A stretch of 64,000 nucleotides of DNA from Plantago ovata (GCA_028274465.1 CM051456.1:63970753-64034752); one strand, 5' to 3'; counted from the first letter of the stretch, positions 44,238-56,818 are shown. The notes: generated from the letters alone by a model not told the origin. A program made the numbers and translations.

Positions 44238-45140
44238 CTACGGTTTACCCAGTGAACATCTTCTCGTGCTAGATCTGATATGCCCATAATTCTTGCACAC
44301 CCCACATACCTCGTTGGAGAGAGATGTTCCGATTAGGCCACTTAGAGCTTGCCTCATCTGATTGGCTAAACCTTCGAACCTATCGCCACTCACACCATTC
44401 ACTTCATGCATTGGGATCTCCGGGTTGGGTGGAGCCTCAGGTCCACGCCTCCTAACCATTGCTCTTGGATCCTTGAACTGAGATCCTTTAGCAAGCCTTT
44501 CGAAACACGCCCACACATCCTCGACGGTCTCTTCCCAGATAGTACCACGACATTGGAAATCCACCACCTGTTGACTCTCATATGTGAGTCCATTGTAGAA
44601 GTGTTGGACAAGATCAGGAAGCTCAAAACCATGGTGTGGACACTTGTGCTTGAGGTCCTTGAACCTCTCGAAAGCGGTGTAGATGGTCTCATCATAGTCT
44701 TGCTTGAAACCAGTAATTTGCGCCTTCAGCACGGCGGTCAAAGTATGGGGAAAATATTTCTCCATAAAAGCAGAATACACCTTGGCCTACGTATCTAGTG
44801 ATCCGGCTTCCAGAGAGCCTAACCATGCCTTGGCTTTATCACCAAGCCCCATAGCAAAAACCTTCATCCTCAGCTCATCATCCGTTATCCTTGCTCCGGG
44901 CCTTGGAAGATTGTTGACAAAATTGTCAATATCATTCAAGTATCCCATAACATCCTCCCTAGCCAACCCATAGAACCTCGGGAGTTGCTGGAACATGCAA
45001 CTTTTGATTTCCAAATCTCGAGTTGCAGCAGAAAGAACAATAGCCGGACCTCTCATCAGTGCTTTGTTGGGTTGAACCCATGATTTCAAAAGTGGCCGAG
45101 CCATCACAAGACCTGAATATCTGTGACAGAAGTAACTCAC
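44238..45140 (-). pseudogene. A3 gag, broken
   Basis: Gag capsid domain in two frames divided by a TAG at about 44785 (SLDT*AKVYSAF; A2 reads SLDTWEKVFSAF). The first ~55 Gag residues are replaced by unrelated sequence. The zinc knuckle is damaged: it reads CGVCKNYGHIRSS after a small deletion, so the final Cys is out of place. At the A2 in-frame stop position this copy has a Glu codon (PPNPEIPM). Confidence 0.88.
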
Positions 45141-45304
45141 AACCGAAAATCAGTCCTATTAGAAATCGCCAAATCTGAAATTCAACGATAAATCGAGATA
45201 AATTTGAAATAGTATCAAGAAAAAAAACAAAATAAACTAAACTACTAATTCCAGGAATTGAATGCTGAAAATATATAAAAGCTAAACAGAAAAAAGGAGT
45301 ATAG

Positions 45305-45322
45305 TCCCCGGCAGCGGCGCCA
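45305..45322 (-). promoter_or_regulatory. Primer binding site, tRNA-Asp type (A3)
   Basis: On the minus strand TGGCGCCGCTGCCGGGGA, three bases from the LTR end. It is closer to the tRNA-Asp complement than the A2 copy. Confidence 0.85.
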
Positions 45323-45325
45323 ATT

Positions 45326-46481
45326 TGATGAACCGGAATTTGTCAGATTCTAATTAATCAAATAAATTAGTATTTAGCCAAAGGCAATTCACAACTACAA
45401 CGAAAACCATAGTGTAGCAGTAAAATAACCTCGAGTGTCGATCTCTAAGGACTATAACTAGCTTTATCTAATCAAACTTAAACTATAAAATCAACAAACG
45501 ACTTAGCAAAGGTTTTTCTTATCAAGATAATGGAGGTTAGTGATAGTATGATCATTCAAAGCATAGCAGGTTAATAATCATGCATGAAGTACCCGATCGT
45601 TTTGCATAGAGATCTTTGATAAATGAATTTTCCAATTGTGTTCGTTATAATTCAACACTACGAAGATAGAGGTTTTAGATAGATCAAAGAAATAAAACAA
45701 TAACTCAATGTCTAATTCGCTTTACAGCCATCAGCATAATTATTAACCCTTCGCTAAGAAATCACATACTATCAGCAACGATAAGTTTAGCTACTCATAG
45801 ATGTCATGCAATCAACAGAAATCAAAGCAAGATTGAATGAAAACATGTTGAAAGATAAATAAATATAAATAGAAAAACTGTAAGATACAATGTTACCGAA
45901 GGTTATCAATCTCCGAAGAATCGCGATCTTAGAAGCTCCAAAACGATAAGAAAAAGTATCTCCTAAGCTAAGAATCCCCATAACAGGCTCTGGATAATTC
46001 CTACCTAAAACTAATGAGAAAGGTGAGAGAAAAGGTCTGAGAAAGTATGAAAAACGGAGAAACCTGAGCAACTATATATAGTGATTCGGCAGGTGTGGGG
46101 CGAGTCGCCCCACACACCGGGCGAATCCCGCTCCAGTCGGCGGATTACGCGTTTTCGACGCGTTTTTGGATTTATTTTCCTTTTCGAACTCGATTTTTGC
46201 CTTCTAGTAACCTTTTAGCCTTCAGACTCGACCCCTAGACTTCAAATCCTATCTGGAATCTTCTAGATAATCCAAAAAGGCCTTCGGAACACCAATTCCT
46301 TGTCTACTTCAATATAATGCCCGGAAAACCTCGTTTTTCCCCCAAAACCTGTAAAATACAAACTAAAGGGAAACGTGACACTATTCTAATAAAATGCACT
46401 AAAATATAGCTAAATTAACATAGAGGATAGCTAAATTTGTGAAAAAAGACTCGAATGAAAGTGTAAAATACACATTTATCA
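45326..46481 (-). repeat. A3 5' LTR
   Basis: On the minus strand starts TGATAAATGTG (46481) and ends GGTTCATCA (45326). One palindrome GGGGCGACTCGCCCC near 46096-46112 and a TATA box at about 46072-46081. Confidence 0.9.
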
Positions 46482-48653
46482 ACTGTCCCCTGCTTGGCCT
46501 GTCCAGAAGAACTTACGACAAACCCCTTCCACCATTTTCAGGACTTTCTTTGGGAAATAAAAAACTTGACACCAGTAGTGCTGGATAGAATACAAAACAC
46601 TCTGAATCAACTGTAAACGCCCCCCATAACTTAGAATCTTCGAGGTCCAATGGTTAACCTTACTCAACATCTTTTCAATCAATGGCTGATATTGAGTAAT
46701 GGTTAATCGTTTGGCGTTCAAAGGGACTCCAAGATAACGGAAAGGAAGCGTACCTTCTTGTAGTTGACTGTATTCTAAAATCTGATGCTTCACTTCCTCT
46801 TTTATTCCCGCAAAGTAAATCTCACTTTTAGATCTATTAGCAATCAGTCCAGTTGTGTTGCTAAATAAATCAAAAGTGTCAAGCAAAGCCTTTACAGAAT
46901 TCAGATCCCCTTTACAAAAGAGCAAAAGGTCATCTGCAAACACCAAATGGGTAATATTCAAAGTTTCACAATTCGGATGATATTTAAAACCAGAATACTG
47001 CCGCAAAGAACCCATCAACCTGGTTAAATACTCCATACAGATTACGAATAAGAAGGGTGACATGGGGTCGCCTTGCCGAATACCCTTTCCTCCAGCAAAA
47101 GGGGGAGTAAGCTGTCCATTCAACTTTATTTGATAGGAGACTGTAGTCAAGCAGGTCACTATCCATTGGACAAACTGAGAAGGGAAACCTAGAGCTCTTA
47201 AGAGTTGCTCCACAAATGACCATTGGACTGAATCGAAAGCTTTTTGGATATCCAATTTGATCATACATCTAGGAGACATATGTTGACGACCATAACCTCG
47301 AATTATCTCTTGTGCAAGAAGTGTGTTGTCATGAATATATCTTCCCGGAACGAAGGCTGCTTGCTCATCACCAATAATACTACTCATTACTGCCCCCATC
47401 CGATTTGAAATGATTTTGGCTATTATTTTATATAACACTCTACAACACGCAATAGGCCTATAATCCCGGATTGAATTTGCCGGTTGTTTCTTTGGAATAA
47501 GAGTAAGGACAGCAGTATTGACACTTTTTAAAAGCTTACCAGACATAAAGAAGTTCTGTATAGCTCTTATAGTATCCGCTCCAATAATTCCCCAAGCACT
47601 CTTAAAGAAACAAGAAGAAAACCCATCCGCCCCAGGGGCTTTTGTGTCACCAATAGACTTTAAAGCGTCCAGAATTTCCGTCCCAAGACTGGAAGAACTA
47701 ACTTCCTTCTTTGCTCCACATTTAGAACATTTCCAGATTGTACCAATTGTACATCTACTGCCAAAGAGATTCTAGCTGGTGTCCCAAGAAGACCTTTATA
47801 GAAGGATATAATTTCTTCTTGAATATCAGCTTCTTCCGTGAGTTTTTCCCCAGCTTGGTTATATAAAACATAAATTCCATGAACACCTTTGGATTTCAAA
47901 CTTGCAAAAAAGAACCGATTGTTGCCATCTCCACATTGCAACCAGTGGATCTTTGCTTTCTGTTTAAGCACTTGTTCTTCTATACAACTCCACTTTTCTA
48001 ACTCACTTTGAGCTGCCTTCATTTCTGAAAACAGTTGGGCATTAAGAGGATCAGTTGCAAGCTGAGATTGAAGCACATCTACATGAGTTTTTGCTGCCAA
48101 TACTTTCAGAGTTGGCTGCGAATAAATTCTCTACAGGGGGCGTAGCTTCTCTCTCACCTTTTTCAGTTTCTGCCAAATCTGATACATTTTAGTACCAGAA
48201 ATCTATTCATTCCAGCCCTCACTTACAGCTGCTAAATAATCAGGATGCTCAGTCACACTATTGATAAATTTGAAAGAAGAATGAATTTGCCTGTGTGAAA
48301 CTTCACAATTCAATAATTGAGGATTATGATCAGAAAACTGCGGATTAAGCATCTCAACATTCACATTAGCAAATTTTTGCATCCACTCTCCATTGCCAAA
48401 ACTACGATCAATTTTTGTATAAATGAGATAGCCATCCATTTTATTACACCAGGAATATTGCTATCCAATATATGGAATTTCTTGTAGCATAGCATCAGAT
48501 ACGACTTTCCTAAAAGGTTCACATTCACTTTCAGTAACAGGCAGACCACCCAATCTATCTTCAGTATAAAGTACATTATTGAAGTCACCAAGAAGTAGCC
48601 AAGGGCCTGTGACACTTGAAGCCAGATTTGCCATTTCTTTCCACAATGGTCGT
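46482..48653 (-). mobile_element. LINE (L1-type) F, left part
   Basis: Carries the second half of ORF2 (endonuclease end and reverse transcriptase). It is cut on the left by the A3 LTR and on the right by Sirevirus E1. The part downstream of RT, any RNase H and the poly(A) tail are not in the window. Confidence 0.92.
46482..48653 (-). pseudogene. LINE ORF2: endonuclease end and reverse transcriptase
   Basis: Reading leftwards: endonuclease motifs GDFNNVLY, YTKIDRSFGN and FSDHNPQLL. A linker with WLQCGDGNNRFFF follows, then a non-LTR reverse transcriptase: LIPKKQPANSIRDYRPIACC, LDIQKAFDSVQWSF, GIRQGDPMSPFLF and the catalytic FADDLLLF. A TAG, an in-frame stop near 48205 and a frameshift near 47660 break it. 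The last frame ends ...FFWTGQAGDS followed by a TGA that is itself the first three bases of the A3 LTR. Confidence 0.9.
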
Positions 48654-50408
48654 TGTTGGTCCCTTTAAACAACAAGAAAAGACTAGAGGGGGGGGGGGGG
48701 TGAATAGTCTTTTCAAACTTTCGTCGTTTAAAATTTCTCAGCAAGTGCTTATTACTTTTCAGTAATGAGTTTGCTGATACTTAACTTTCTCAGCAAGCGT
48801 AAGTTACTTTACAGTAGCTAGGTTTGCTGATACTTAAAATCAGAGAGCGGAAGTCTTTGATACAATAAGTGCTTTTTCAGAAAGTAACGGTTTCAGCAAG
48901 TGATGTGAGTGACTGTGTAAAGACAGATATGATTTGCTGAAAGATAAGTACAGTAAGTAAATCACACAAACACTTTTATAGTGGTATCTGAGAGTGGCGT
49001 AATCTCTCAACTAATCCACTTTGTCCTTTCTAGGACTGAATCCACTAAGATATGATTGAGGTTCCTTACAATCTCCTATCTAGAGCGATTCAATAGAAAC
49101 CAAAGAACACTTGCTTCGTCTCCAACCTAATCTAGAGAACGTAACCTTGTTCTCCACAAAATTTGGTACTTTTAATCAGCAAAACTATGCTCGATTAAGT
49201 TCCCCCTGAATATCACGCCTGAAAGGGTGTATTTTCAGTTAGAGAGTTTTGGGGTGAGCTAACTTAATTATAACTTATTCAGTTACAACAAGTAATCTAA
49301 GAAACACAACATTGAATACTTTGAAGTAAGCAAGTTTGATTGTTTCTGGTGTCAAGACTTGTTCTTGTTCGAAAGAAAGAACACTTAACTAATTTCTTAG
49401 CTGAGTTTGTTCTACTTCTTCACAAGTAGCTTTTTCAAGCTTTAAGTCTTGGAACGGATCAATGGCAGTATAGAGTTTGAAGGTATGTGAGTTTTAAGCA
49501 CAAGTGAGAGTCTGATCACGTTGTTGACACACTTCAACTCTTCGCCGGATGACCTCTATTTATAGTGCAAGTAAGGAGCCGTTTGAATTTCAAATCCTAA
49601 GGCTTTTGTTCCTTAAAATGTCACTATCTTGCTTTTTGTACTTCCAGCAGCGTCCTTGTTTGTGTTCTAGTCTTCATGTCCTTTGTTTGTAAGCTTTGCA
49701 TTTAATGCATATTTGAATAGAATTCAAACAGTAACATTGGAGCGCAAATTTAAGTACTTTCAGCAAGAGGTCACATATGTTCCATCAGCAAGTGGTTAGT
49801 CTCAGTTTCAGCAAGCACAACCTACTCTGTCGTTCAGATTTTCACTTATGCAATGTTGTTGCTGAAGTTTCCACTTTCTGAGCAACACGTGCCTTTGTAG
49901 ATACCAGTTTGCAGCAATCTTCTAGTCTTCAGATCTTCGAAATCTTCAAGTCTTCAGATCTTCAAAAAGTCTTCAAGATTCTGAGTGGTTTCTAAGTGCT
50001 TCAATAGTTTGTTTGTAAAAACAAAGTACATCGTCAGCAAATGCTTCAATAGGTTATTTTCTTTTCAGAAAATAAGATACATCATAAGCTAGAACATCAA
50101 TAAGTTATTTTCTTTTCAGAAAATAAAATACATCATACGCTAGAGCATCAATAAGTTATTTTCTTTTCATAACATAAAATACATCATACGCTACAACATC
50201 AATAAGTTATTTTCTTTTCAGAAAATAAAATACATCATCTGCAGTAAAAACCAACTTAACTAACACCTAAACTAAGTCTTCAGCAAACGTTCCTCTTTTA
50301 CAATGTCCTTAAAATTCTAAATTCCTATGGACCTTAAGAATACTAGTTACTGGACTTTCCTTAATTTAGCATGGTTAATTGCTCATCAAAATTACAAGTT
50401 TCCTAACA
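48654..50408 (-). repeat. E1 3' LTR (complete, 1,755 bases)
   Basis: On the minus strand TGTTAGGAAACTTG to GGGACCAACA. TATA box CTATAAATAG at about 49556-49565. It contains a 51-base tandem repeat and many TTCAGCAA words. A run of C (13 or so G on the plus strand at about 48690) varies from E2. Confidence 0.92.
50048..50239. repeat. 51-base tandem repeat in E1 3' LTR, ~4 units
   Basis: Units of about 51 bases, each containing TTATTTTC-TTTTCA-GAAAATAA, an 8-bp inverted repeat. The third unit has lost the pairing (CATAACATAA). Confidence 0.85.
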
Positions 50409-50425
50409 AATTTCCCCATTTTTGA
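50409..50425 (-). promoter_or_regulatory. Polypurine tract of E1
   Basis: On the minus strand AAAAATGGGGAAATT immediately before TGTTAGG, the expected plus-strand primer. Confidence 0.85.
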
Positions 50426-50673
50426 TGTTAGCAATCCATGGCTAAATTAATTGTTACCCTTTTAGAGGTTTCTGATGTTGAATAAATCAGTTGATTAATG
50501 CAAGCATACTTGAATATTTAAACAGTAAGCAGAAGTAAATTGCATAATCAAAAACCAATAAGAGTCAAAAGTTCCATTGCTGATAGTTATCTTTCAGAAG
50601 TTTACATGAAATAACATAGATAACTTAAACAGAATCAGCAAACAAAAACTTTAACAAAAACTATTGCAGGGAC

Positions 50674-53600
50674 TTAGGCTCTTTCAGAGGATTTTCTCAA
50701 AATCTCTCTTACACTCTTCTCAGCAAGTGCAGTAAATTCAACACAGTCCTTTTCGTAGTTTTCCAGAAGCCTACGGACTTGTAGTTGAAGAATTCTTGCA
50801 TTTTTCCAGGCAGTGTGATGATGCTTTTCAGCATTCATTTCCATGTAGTTAGTCACCCACAAATGCATGCCCCAATTGCTGGCATGGAGAAGCTGTGCAT
50901 CTGAAATGCTTTTCGGATGAATCTTTCTTAGCCAGAGAAGATCTTCTTCTTGATCATTAGCAGTGAGATAGAAGTACTCATAAGGAATCAATCCAAGTCT
51001 CTTCTTTGTTTTCTTTGTTACTGGGTCAGAATAGTAAGCAATGCCAGGTGGTTTGATCAGATTTGGTTCTTGTTTGTATGTCTTACCAATGGCAATTCTT
51101 CTTACTGAGACCTCAAGATTCAACCATTTCCCAGCAATATTTCTTGGGAAGGATTCTTCCCTTTGAATTCTTTGGACCTTGATTTCAATCCATTTGAACA
51201 TTTGATTCAATATGGCTGTAGGAAAGAACTCATTCACCAGCAAGTCTTCCAGCTTTAAGATCCAGCAACCATGAATGTTTCTAATTACATTCTGAGTGGT
51301 TTCTTCATTGCTGGTCTTTGTGTATTCAATGCCGGAGCCAATAGCAATGCTGGTCAGCCTCTTTTCTTCCTGTCTTTGCCTTCTTCTTCTTGTCTTAGCA
51401 TTGTCTTGATCTCTTGCTGAAGAGTCAGACGAAAAATGCTTTGAGTGGCCAGACGGAGTCAAGGCTGTTAAGGGTCTAGCTCTTATGGCTTGAGCTATTG
51501 TTTGATTGTCATCATCTTCATCATCTTCATTCAGATTGTGATGACTTTCAGTATGGCAAAAATCTTGAGTTTCAGCAGCGGTTTTTCTCTTTTTGGTACT
51601 TGCTGAATTCAACTCAGATTCTGCTTGCCTTTTAGAACTTTGCTCTCTTTCAGCAAGTGGTTCTATGGGCAGTGACACATCAACAGCAGGAGGAGGGGAT
51701 TGGTTTCTTTTTCTTGATCTCTTCCTTTCTTCCCCCTTAGACATGGATTGCAACATCGGAGTGATGTGCAGAGAATAAAACTCATTGCAATTTTCAGCAA
51801 GAGTGCTTAAACTGTTATACTTCATGATGATTTGTTGTTGGTCAGAAGTCATTTTTGACAACTCTCTTTGAATATTCATCATGTTCTCTTCATGTCTTTT
51901 CTCTGTTGCGGCCTTCTCATCCATTAAAGTCTGAGCCTTCACGAGAGCATTCTTTTTGCAAGCCTGAGCGCTTGACTTACATCTTCTTCATAGCTTTTGT
52001 GATTAAGACTGATGTCTTTCTGAGCTATTGTCAAAGTTGTAGTGCGTCTCAGCACTGTAGCCAATATCTTTCCAAAGTCAAGTGGGCTCTCAGTAAGCAA
52101 TGCCTCATCTTCAGCTTTGCAGGCATTATGGACTTCTTTTAGTGCTAGAATTCTGGGAGTAAACTCCTCAACTCTTGGGAATGACACTAAATGTGGTGTC
52201 AAGGAATTAACTTTTAGTTCGGAAGCAAACTGATCATCACGCATTAGCAATTCTGCTCTTAGACCATCGTCTAAATCATTGATGTAATCAGGAGGAGGAA
52301 TCTGAACAACTTTTGGGTCTCGCTTGGATTGTTCATCCTCATTTTTTGACAAGTAGTCATCATCCTCAGATTCATCAAGTTCAGCAACTTTTGAACCTTT
52401 ATCAGTAGCTTCACTTCCTTTTTGTTGAGTGGTTGCTGATGGCAACACTTCAGACTCAACAACTGGAGTTTCACCAGTAGTTAGTTTTTCTTGAGTAGTT
52501 GCTGAGGGCAACGTTTGAGACTCAATAACTGGAGTTTCGCCAGTAGTTGTTGTTTCAATTGAATTTGGGGCTCAATTACTAGAGTTTCGCCAGTAGTAAA
52601 TGGAAGGGAGGGGACTTCCTTTGATCTTACTCCTGAAGATTGACCAATTTCTAGATCCAGCGTATGCCTTGCATGGATCAAGAGACTGTTCTGGAGAGCG
52701 CGTTGGTAATCTTCATCTTGTTCATCATTATCAAGGTTTTCTTCAGTAACCTTGGCATCAGAAACAGGACTTTTGCCATTTTTCAAGGCAACCCTTTTTC
52801 TGGCATATTCTTCTTCAGTATCAGCACCTTGCACAGGTGCTTGATTTTCAGCAGCTGCAGGAGGAGGTTGAGATTCTTGCTGAGATTGTTGTTGTTCATC
52901 TTGCTGATTTTCAGGTTGAGCATTTTCAGCAACTGTCAACTTCAATCCTCCAGCATCAGGACTTGGACCTTGATTGTCATCATCATCGTCTTTCTTGTCC
53001 TTGGAATCTTTCCCTTCATCATCACTGGGATCAGTGGGAATGTTCTCATCTTCTTCTTCTTCATCATCGTCTGTCAGAATGACTAGCTCAACGTGCTTAT
53101 ATAAAGCAACACTTGGCACTTCCTCTTCCTCATTGATTTTGTGGGGATCAGCCACCACAGGTACAAATGAACCTTTGAGCATCACAGCTTGTTCAGCCGG
53201 AGAGGCACTCTTGAATTTTGCCTGTCATATTCTCTCTGATTTGAGCAATCAGATTCGAGCTCATTTGCTGAGAATATGACATTTCTTCAGGAAGGATGGA
53301 GTGGACAAATGTTTCGAGCTTTAGCAGAGAAGATCTCTTTTTCTCGTTTGAGAGATGAAGGTGAAGATCAGAGAAATCCATTCGCCTGTACCTTTGCCAG
53401 TTGCTGACGGACTTAGCAACTCTTGACAAAGTTGTCCTTTTGAAGTTCAAGTAAAGTTCTTCAGAACTTACTTGATGATCTTTAGTGATGAGTACCACTT
53501 CAGTGGTCTCCTTTTGAGCCTGAAAAAGAACGTTATTTAGATCAGGATTGGTTTGGAGAATTGTTTTAGAGTTCATATCTGAAACATGATTTACCTGCTG

Positions 53601-55954
53601 AGAGTCAGAAAGCTCATGTAGTACAATTTCCATTCCATGAGGAGCTTGAGTAGCATCCTCCATTTGTTCATCCTGAAATAATTTAGAATTAGACACAAGT
53701 ACTAAGTTGTCAAACTTAGTTTTAATACCAAAATCATTAACTACCTGTTGAGCAGGGAGTGTTGGTTCTGGTGCAGAGGCTTCAGCAACCATCTGACTTG
53801 CATCTTGAGAAGTCTGTAGAGATAGTATTATATTAGCAAAAGAATAAGTTTCAGAAATTGAAGTTTTACTGATGGTTGAATTAACTACCTGCTGAGGAAG
53901 GACAAGTTGTGGCTCAGTCCTTTCAGCATTAATAGTTTCTTCAGCTTCTTGAACTGTTTCTTCAGCAGACTTCTGGTTTTGCTCTATTTGAGAAAGCTGT
54001 GCGGTTTCAGCAATCTCCCTTGTCTCTGAAATGACAAGTTGAGCAGAAGCATCTTGACCTTTAAGCTCACTTCTTGTCATGAAGATATCAATTGATTTGT
54101 TGGATGATTCTTCGATCTCCAACTCCATTTGTTTGCTTATTTCTTCCAGTACAAGCTGGACTTTATCAATTGATGTCTTGGGTGAACTTGGGCCAGTATT
54201 CTCAGCATCACGAGATGCGTCTTTGAATAATGCTTCTTGTGTTTCAGCAACTTCTAGAACTGGAACCATTGATGTCTCAGCAACTGGTCCTTCAGCAAGC
54301 GGGGTTTCAGCAACTTGATGAGTTGCTTGTTCAGCAACCATCTTTCCAGCAGCATCAGCAAGTGCCGCTTTTTCCAGATCAGCAGCAATGTCGCTTACTG
54401 GTTCCATAGTTGGATCATCTAAATTATCTACAATGTAGATATCTGGGACTTGGGCAGGAATTTCATTTCCACTGCCTTGTGGTCTATTCACAGTAGAAGT
54501 ATCAACGTTAAGTTGATTGTTGAAGGCTTCTGCAAACACTTCAACATTGCTGACATAGGTTTCAGTAATCACCTCAGCAACATCTACTGGCAAATGCGTT
54601 TCAGCATTTGTCTGGGTATTTTCTGAGAGGTCTTGGACAGCAGGGACTGACTTGCGGGCCAGTGTTTTCTTCCTTTTGTTGCTGGTCCGTTTCCTCTTAG
54701 GTACGGGGTTTGCTGATGACGCTGCAGTCTGAGTGTCATCATCAGCTTTCCTCTTTTTCTTGTTAGATTTCTCCAGTTTCCCAGAGTCATCTATAGTTGC
54801 ATTTTCAGCAACAGCTGTTGTACACGTACTTGTTGATTTTCTACAGCAGTTTCTTTTGTGTTACCACCACCAACAACAGTTTCATCTCTAAGTTGCTGAG
54901 TGGTAACATCTGCAGCTGTTGTATACCTTTCTTGTTGGCTTGGACTGACAACATTTGCAGTTGTTGTCTTCTTAGATTTCTTTCCAGCAGTCTTAGGTAC
55001 ATTCTGCTTGTAGAATGATCTTCCCACATTGCACACAGATTTCTTGATTGGCAATGGGTTTCTTAGCTGAATCCTGAAATGTTCAAGGATGTAGCATATC
55101 TTGATTCCATACATAACTGGAAAGGAAGGTGAGACCTTGTTGACTTCTACCTTTATCTTAAACTTAGTAACACAATCAACAAGCCTGTTGAAAATGTACT
55201 TAGCCCAGTTAAGTTCCGTTTTATTTTCATTGATATGCATCAGCAATGGCCATCTTCTCAGGCCTACTTGGTCAATTCCTCCAACTTGGGAGTCAAGAAC
55301 TTTTATTAGCAGCAGAGCTACTAGACCAAGTGAATGGCAGAGATGCTTTCTCTTAACGTGCTTTGTCCAAGTCACGGGAGCAATCTCGACTTTCTTCATT
55401 TTCTCGTTTCTGACGTCACTGTAGAAAGCTTCAATTTCTTCGTCAGTGGCAGTGACGTCATCTTCAGTTCCAGTGGTTGGAATCTGAAATATCTCCGCTA
55501 AATCAGTCCATTTCAGGACGATTTGCGTGTTCTGAACATAAGTAAGGATCACTTTTTCAGTGACTCCTTTGCTATCTGTAAGGGACTGGATTTCTGCATT
55601 GTTGTAGAATTCCATTGTATCAATCATGCTCACTTGCTTAGTGCGAGCAGAGATAAAGTTCATGAGGCCTTGCTGCTTGATAAGCTCAAGCGCCTCTTCA
55701 TTTTCGTCATCGAGATCTTGTTCATAAAAGTACCTAATGTACTTTTCTTTTGCAAAACCTCCCCATTGCATCAACATCTCACACTTTGCAGTGTCAAGAT
55801 ATGACGGAGGCATAGGTTTTTCGGATATGCAGTCGTTTTTCAACACAACTTTCGTTGTGGTTGTAGTCGGAGTAGTCACCGGAGCAGTGCGTGTTTCAGC
55901 ACTATCAACCTTTGATGACTTTGAGGACTTAGAAGACTGTCTCTTGGGAGCCAT
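50674..55954 (-). pseudogene. E1 3' ORF (Sirevirus env-position protein), ~1,760 codons
   Basis: ATG at 55954 (APKRQSSKSSKSSK). Residues about 50-330 look globular (YLDTAKCEMLMQWGGFAKEK; LRNPLPIKKSVCNVGRSFY). A long low-complexity region follows, rich in A, E, T, Q and V, with nuclear-signal-like clusters KKKRK and PKRKR near 54690-54765 and runs of D/E near 53000-53100. The end (about 51290-50680) is globular with a coiled coil. No signal peptide or clear membrane span is visible, so the usual env label is positional only. Frame breaks lie near 54832, 53215, 52565 and 51955. It is several times longer than env-like ORFs I recall from Sireviruses. Confidence 0.7.
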
Positions 55955-56088
55955 TTCTTTTATAGAGCAAGAAAATGTGTACGAAAAGGGATAGTTTGCT
56001 TTTTGACCGGAGGTACAGTAGATTCAAGCTAGAATTTGCAGAGAAAGGAAATGTGAGTTAAAGAATTTTGTCATTTCTCTAACTCCTT

Positions 56089-56100
56089 CTTTATATAGTG
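56089..56100 (-). promoter_or_regulatory. Internal TATA box ahead of the E1 3' ORF
   Basis: On the minus strand CACTATATAAAG, about 135 bases before the ORF ATG. A leader without upstream ATG in the ORF frame separates them. It suggests a separate transcript for the 3' ORF. Inference. Confidence 0.45.
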
Positions 56101-56441
56101 TCTCTGGTGTGTGTGAAACACCGGAGTTAGTGGAGCCTTTGCATTGAATACGTAGTGGCCCACTAACTAAAACTGTCAGAGCACTCTTTCTCTTTGTTTT
56201 GTTAGCCGTTAGATAAGTAACTCCTTTTAATCAATGGCCACGATTGAATTTCATGTCATGTTTATTGCGAGTTTATCTGTGCCCGATTAACGTCACAAAT
56301 TGATTTTACCGAGTTTTAAGGGAATAGATTGCTTGCTGAAATAGACAAGAATCTTTCAGCGACTTTGAATTATCACTCTAGATACTTGCTGAAAGTTCCC
56401 CTTACTTAGATATCTCGTATTTTCTTAAGTTTAAAAGATAT

Positions 56442-56800
56442 TTCTGAGTTCCCGTATCAGTAAATACTTTTGTACTTGAGATATCTTTTGGTAAAATCTG
56501 AGATATGAGTTTTTCTCTTTTTCTGAGTTCCCGTCTCAGAAAATCCCTCGATACTTGAATACCTGTTTCAGTATCTTTGATTGTCTGAATGCCTATTTCA
56601 GCAATCCTTAAGGTTTTTCTCTTACTGAGTACCTGTCTCAGCAAGTGATCAAGTTTCCTAACAAATACCTGTTTTGAAGGAATTACTTGCTGAATGCCTG
56701 TTTCAGCAAACATGTAGTGACATATCATTTCTTAGAAGAAATCAGTGACTTAGTCTTTTAGACAGGAATACTTTTGGCTTGCTGAATACCTGTTTCAGCA
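56442..56800. repeat. Palindrome array between pol and 3' ORF (E1)
   Basis: Six or seven units of the form CTGA[A/G]-T[A/G]CCTGT-[T/C]TCAG: 56442-56460, 56522-56540, about 56555-56571, 56585-56601, 56624-56642, 56687-56709 and 56780-56800. The last two extend to stems of 7-8 pairs (TTGCTGAA/TTCAGCAA). Related palindromic repeats near the end of pol are described for Sireviruses. Confidence 0.85.
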
Positions 56801-56818
56801 TTCTGCCAAGTGTATCCT

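Larger units (their letters stand above)
42109..46481 (-). mobile_element. A3: Athila-like element, 5' part
   Basis: On the minus strand: 5' LTR (46481 to 45326), primer site, gag, protease, spacer and 3' non-coding region. It breaks off in the A/G tract at about 42109. RT and integrase are absent at the same place as in A1 and A2, and the 3' ORF is absent too. The LTR start interrupts the LINE reverse transcriptase at 46481/46482. Confidence 0.9.
55955..56818 (-). other. E1 spacer between pol stop and 3' ORF
   Basis: About 860 bases without a supported gene. It holds the palindrome array and the TATA box listed separately, plus about 300 bases (56105-56400) with nothing notable. Confidence 0.7.

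Noticed and set aside
50674-55954. A genuine envelope glycoprotein in E1
   Set aside because: No signal peptide, no clear membrane span and no Cys-rich ectodomain are visible. Only the position after pol resembles env.
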